Assembly (NCBI GenBank): GCA_019775845.1
Contig: JADQAV010000025.1
Location: forward strand, 401,196-465,195
Source: Myrmaecium sp. VS I D KN 1
Taxonomy: Eukaryota; Ascomycota; Dothideomycetes; Valsariales; Valsariaceae
Length of the DNA: 64,000 bases
Direction: 5' to 3'
Shown: one piece after another, positions 60,167-64,000 of the stretch
Numbering within the stretch: position 1 is the stretch's first letter
How the letters are laid out: each line of letters starts with the position of its first letter
Program-made: the position numbers and the translations under genes
The notes under the pieces: generated by a model
The model's database searches: none
The model's input: only the letters and a program-made list of their open reading frames with translations
What the model was told of the DNA's origin: nothing

Positions 60167-63100
60167 GGAGTGGGGAGTGAGTTGTCTGTTGTGAGACCAT
60201 TGCGGGGTGAGGTGTGGTGGTGATGTGATGTGAGTTGTTCGGCTTGCTTTTGCTTTGCTTTTTGCTTGTGATTCTCAAGGGTTACGAGGCGTCTCTGGAT
60301 CGGACTGGGCAAGGGCGTTTGCATGGTTGTGTTTTCTGTACTTGTATGCTTTCCTTCTTTGCTTTTTTTTTTTTTTTTTTTCTTTTTCCATTTATGCTGC
60401 CTTTGCAGACACACTCCCTCCCTCTCTCTCTCTTGTTCTGGGAGGCTTGATGGAAATGGATGAACGACACGAAAGTCATGTGCTGAGAAAACTCTATCTA
60501 TCTATGACCGGGTTATGGTCGCTGGTGAATGATGGAACGTGGAAAGGACTTTGTTTGCTGTCTCGCCCTGTAGGTCTTTGTCTCGTCACTCCGCTCTTTA
60601 GCACTTTGAAATCAAATGAAATTAAATATTCAATGAACTACATCAAATCATCAAGATCAAATCAAAACGATCCAATCGTCTTCTCTTGCTAGAATCAGCC
60701 TATCTCCTTTTCTTTTCTTTTCTCTTTCTTTTGCTCCAATCGGTAGGTTGTCATTCTTCTGCTTTGTTGCTATGTATGCGAAAAGATCTATCTGTCTACC
60801 TATCTATTCCTCTACTCGTCCATGAGTCCATGCCTTCTTCACCCTTCCTCCCCTAAAACTACTATATCCGACGGCTCCTTTTCTCACTTTGTGGATCTCG
60901 TTCACACATTCTGTATATTTCTTTCTCCCCATCTCCTTTTTCCCGTTACTCCTTCACTTTCTACTTCACTTCTACTCTACTTCACTGGTTTTGCCTGCCG
61001 CAAGCGGTACTGCGACTTTCGACAGGGGAACGGAAAGGAAGGGGGGAAGGAAGGAAGAGAAGTTCGATTGGTTGATTCATATCATTTGTTTCTTTCTTTC
61101 TATCTTTATTTCGTTTTGTTTTTTTGCTTTAGTGAGGGGTACGGATACCCGCTTTGTCAGTTCGACATTTGACGTTTGACGTCGCTGCAGGTGGTATCCT
61201 GTACTACACTATACTATACCTTGGAACCGTTATGGTAAGGTAGGTTCAATTCCTACAGTAGGTAGTAGGTTTGGTGACGCATGCTAGTAGAAAGGAAAAG
61301 CTGGAAAGTACATAGATACCTAGTACTACCTCACGGAGTTTCGCCAGTTCCCGTACATCCTCCTGCCCATCATCTCACGATCAAGAAGAGAAGGGGCGTT
61401 GACAACATACATACTATGTCGATCAAGGCCTGCTAACAGCCTATGTACCTAGACGGGCACGCTCACGACCGTCAATAGAGCGAGGTGTTCCTACGATGTT
61501 CACATAACGCGCAATCTTTCCGGAAACCGCCGATATCCTACCTTTTAAGGTAGGGTGGAATGGAGGTTCTGAGTCTTGCCCTCGGTCCTCTTGCCCTCCA
61601 TACGGCAAACAGCAAAGAAAGGGGTAGACCATCAGACCGTGTACACCACACTGTACATCGCACATACAGGCAGGTGGATAGGACGCTCCTCCGTCTGTCT
61701 GTCGTTTTGTATCGCTCACCGTGCCTTTCCCAGTTGTTCCATTGCACTCTTTCACTTTCATTACCCTTTGCCTTGCCCTACGCGGTTTCAGTGTCCTCGT
61801 TGATAGGTGGTCTTTAGACCATCTAGGCAGGCTGAGGATGACAGGTGGTTGGGAATGCTCTTTCTCTTTTTGGTTGTTAGGGAGATGACGGAATGCTCGG
61901 AAACCGGCGAGATCGTAGAGGGTACTTCACGCCCTTCCAATGCTCGTCTTTGACTCTTTCTTCGGGTACCTAGCTTCTTCCTTGATTGATTTTCCCTTTT
62001 CTTCTGCTGTCTTCTCTGCCTGTTCGTCTGGCGAGTTCCAGGGTTGAGTCGAGTGGAGGTGACGCCGGGCCTGTCCGTCCGCCCGTCCGCCCGCCCGCCC
62101 GTCCGTCGTTGTTATGTGACTCAACTACGGCTGACCGAACGACTTGAGGGAGTTTCAGAAGTCTGGATGTTGAGTTTGGGCTGGAGTATACGGATACGTG
62201 TCCGGACTGGAGATGAGGTGGGATTGATGGAGGTATACATACGCACAATTATGGTAAGAAAGGATCTGCTATGGCTTGACTGGATCATAGTAGACAGTAA
62301 CCTACCTCATACACCCAAGCTCCCCATCCATCATCAACAAACTATCCTCGCAGCTTCCACCATCCAAATTCCCTCCCTGCAGGACAACCCGTCACCCCTC
62401 TCCGGCCCGTCCACCCGCCTAACCCGCTCAAACCGCCTCATCTGGCACCTACACGTCGACCGTACCGATCCCGCCCTCCCCTACATCCAACACAGCCTCC
62501 CCCCAACAACCTCCCTCGACCTCCGTAGATTCAGCCTTCGCACTCATCGCGCGCAGTAGGGCTTTAGTCAGATGTCCGACTTTGTGGTCTGACGGAGCGG
62601 AGGGAAGGGGTATATAGCGGCGCTCTCCCTCACTTTCTTGCTTCTTCAGTTTTTCAGCGCTCTCGTTCTCGTTCTCGCTTTTGCTTGTTGTGATGTTGGT
62701 TTTTTTTTTTTTTCTTCTTTTCTTTGGCTTTTGGCTTTTCGCTTTTGTGCTTTTGTGCTTTGTGGTGTGCTTGTGACTGACTTTGCTTGGTTGTGAGTTA
62801 TTTGCTTGACTTTGTTCTTTTCTTCTTTCTCTCTTTTCTTCCCTCTCTCTCTCTTCTTCTTCTTGACTTCTTCTTCCTGACTTCTTCTTCTTCAGCATCT
62901 TCATCATCTTCATTTGCTTACTTTGCTTAGACACCCATTAACCTGACCTTCCTTCCTCCCTCCCTTCCTTCCTTTCTTCATCAAGGTACGTCTTCATTCC
63001 CCTCCTCTTGCATCACCTTATGCTTACCAGGTGGGCAACCCTCCTTGCCGTTTGGTTGAGCATATGGTTTGTTTTCTTTTTTTTTTTTTACTGTTCGTCT

Positions 63101-63375
63101 CGTCATTTGTTTCGTCATTGCTTGTTCATTTATCTCGTCATCTCTTTAGCCATTTACTTTTCGCCATATATTTCGTCATTTATTTCGTCTCATGCTTGTC
63201 TATATGCTTGTCTATATGCTTGTCTATCATTCGGTCATTCGCTTGTCTATTCGCTTGTCATTCTTCTTTCCTGTCTTCTTCTCTTTGTTTGTTCTGTTTG
63301 TTCATTCTGTTTTTCCACGCCATCTACGCAACCATCTATCAGCATCTCCCCCTTTCACTTTCTTGTTTTTGCACA
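60167..63375. other. Pyrimidine-rich spacer
   Basis: About 3.2 kb with many CT runs, a poly-T run at about 60366-60385 and, from 62.6 to 63.4 kb, an almost continuous T/C-rich plus strand. A 171-codon plus-strand frame (62044-62559) has strongly C-ending codons only in its last 90 codons and remains doubtful. The T/C-rich tract may be promoter or leader of a gene to the right of the window. Confidence 0.45.
63193..63226 (+). repeat. 12-bp tandem repeat
   Basis: TGCTTGTCTATA occurs about three times head to tail, followed by related CGCTTGTCTATT-type copies to about 63255. Confidence 0.75.
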
Positions 63376-63862
63376 GGGCATCAAAAACGTCTTTCCCGAC
63401 CTCCTGGCGGTGGTGCCCGGGCAACGATTCTTCCCCCTCCTTTGGACTCCCTGAGCCCTTCGCCCGGCGCGGGAGCACTGGAGGGAATTAGGAAGACGGC
63501 TGACTACGGAAGACGTGCCTCCTCCTACGTGGGGACGCGGACGGTTACTACTGTTCCTCGCATATGTTTAAGCATTATGTTTTGCCATATATCTGCTACT
63601 TAGGGCATCAAAAACGTCTTCCCCGACCTCCTCGTGGTGGTGCCCGGGCAACGTCTCTTTCCCCTCCTTGGAGGGAATAGGAAGAGGCGGCTAACTGCGG
63701 AAGACGTGCCTCCTCCTACGTGGGGACGCGGACGGTTACTACCGTCCTCGCATATGTTTGAGCATCATGTTTGAAATTTTTTTTTGCCATATATTGCCAC
63801 TTAGGGCACCGAAATCGGACTCTGCAACCTCCTCGCGGTGGTGCCCGGACAACGCTCTTGCC
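63376..63862. repeat. Imperfect tandem repeat, units of about 200-227 bp
   Basis: Three units begin at 63376, 63603 and 63804, each directly after CACAG or CTTAG. The first two share GGCATCAAAAACGTCTT, the GTGGTGCCCGGGCAACG box and the block from GGAAGACGTGCCTCCTCC to CGCATATGTTT. Unit 1 has roughly 30 extra bases in the middle. Unit 3 keeps only the front part (CCTCCTCGCGGTGGTGCCCG) and then diverges. Each full unit contains matching inverted segments (ACGTCTTCC and GGAAGACGT). Confidence 0.85.
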
Positions 63863-63946
63863 TTTTCCTTGCCGCATGGCGAGTGAGGTAAAGGTGAGAG
63901 CGGCCAATGCAGAGACGTCACCTTTTTCCCCTTCTTTTTCTGCCGC

Positions 63947-64000
63947 TTTTTTTTTTTTTTTTTTTTTTTTTTATTTTTTTTTTTTTTTTTTTTTTTTTTT
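63947..64000 (+). repeat. Poly-T tract at window end
   Basis: About 54 bases of T with a single A, running to the last base. It may be a genuine homopolymer (for example the tail of a minus-strand retroposed copy) or an assembly edge artefact. The window gives no way to choose. Confidence 0.8.

Noticed and set aside
61241-61275. GGTTCAATTCC-like sequence resembling a tRNA T-arm (B box)
   Set aside because: No matching acceptor stem, D-arm or anticodon arm around it, so not a tRNA.
63376-63862. Possible CRISPR-like or telomeric array
   Set aside because: Units are about 200 bp and diverge, there are no short direct repeats with unique spacers, no TTAGGG motif is present, and the genome is eukaryotic.

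Overview
The window is nuclear DNA of a filamentous ascomycete (Pezizomycotina). Genes are GC-rich and cut by short introns (about 50-80 nt, GTANGT/GTGAGT donors, CTAAC/CTGAC branch sites, CAG/TAG acceptors). Spacers are long, and one block from 11.45 to 18.25 kb is extremely AT-rich and TA-rich in the way left by repeat-induced point mutation (RIP). The gene families are all typical of these fungi. I cannot place the organism below subphylum. No rRNA, tRNA, CRISPR array or telomere repeat was seen.

Layout. 1-2.7 kb: 3' part of a Nup85-type nucleoporin (+). 3.6-4.3 kb: a small tail-anchored membrane protein (-). 5.9-8.1 kb: a Ysc84/SYLF actin-patch protein (-). 9.9-11.05 kb: the ribosome-biogenesis factor Rrp7 (-). 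11.45-18.25 kb: a full-size, RIP-destroyed Tad1-like LINE retrotransposon with an 18-bp target-site duplication. It sits in the spacer between Rrp7 and a small poly-serine protein gene (+, 18.75-19.3 kb). 20.7-22.2 kb: an SREBP-type (Tyr) bHLH transcription factor (-). 25.2-25.9 kb: a three-exon transmembrane RING-H2 protein (-) that becomes visible only after splicing by hand.

28.4-49.2 kb is rich in secreted and membrane genes: a GH16 beta-glucanase (+), a Cys-rich single-pass membrane protein with an in-frame stop (+), a DUF3431 type II membrane protein (-), a pepsin-fold protein with no catalytic aspartates and a C-terminal membrane anchor (+), a GH47 alpha-1,2-mannosidase (-), a polytopic membrane protein (+), an MscL-type mechanosensitive channel (-), a GH10 xylanase with an N-terminal CBM1 (+), and a GH128 glucanase on a roughly 600-residue Ser/Thr/Lys stalk (+). 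These genes fit work at the cell wall, the secretory pathway and the plasma membrane, plus plant-polymer digestion. They lie on both strands with separate promoters, so shared regulation is inference.

49.6-50.9 kb: a proline-rich protein of unknown function (-). 51-55.1 kb: nothing I can defend as a gene. 55.1-56.9 kb: an MFS transporter (+). 59.3-60.2 kb: an unassigned 284-residue protein (+). 60.2-64 kb: pyrimidine-rich spacer that ends in about 200-bp imperfect tandem repeats and a long poly-T run.

Most unusual items: the near-saturated RIP of the LINE, with residual CpA mostly in GCA/TGC; in-frame stop codons in two otherwise good genes (GH47 and the Cys-rich protein); the non-catalytic pepsin homologue; a perfect 24-bp palindrome near 33.79 kb; and the exon-like tandem repeats at the right edge. 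I found no clearly new multi-gene system.
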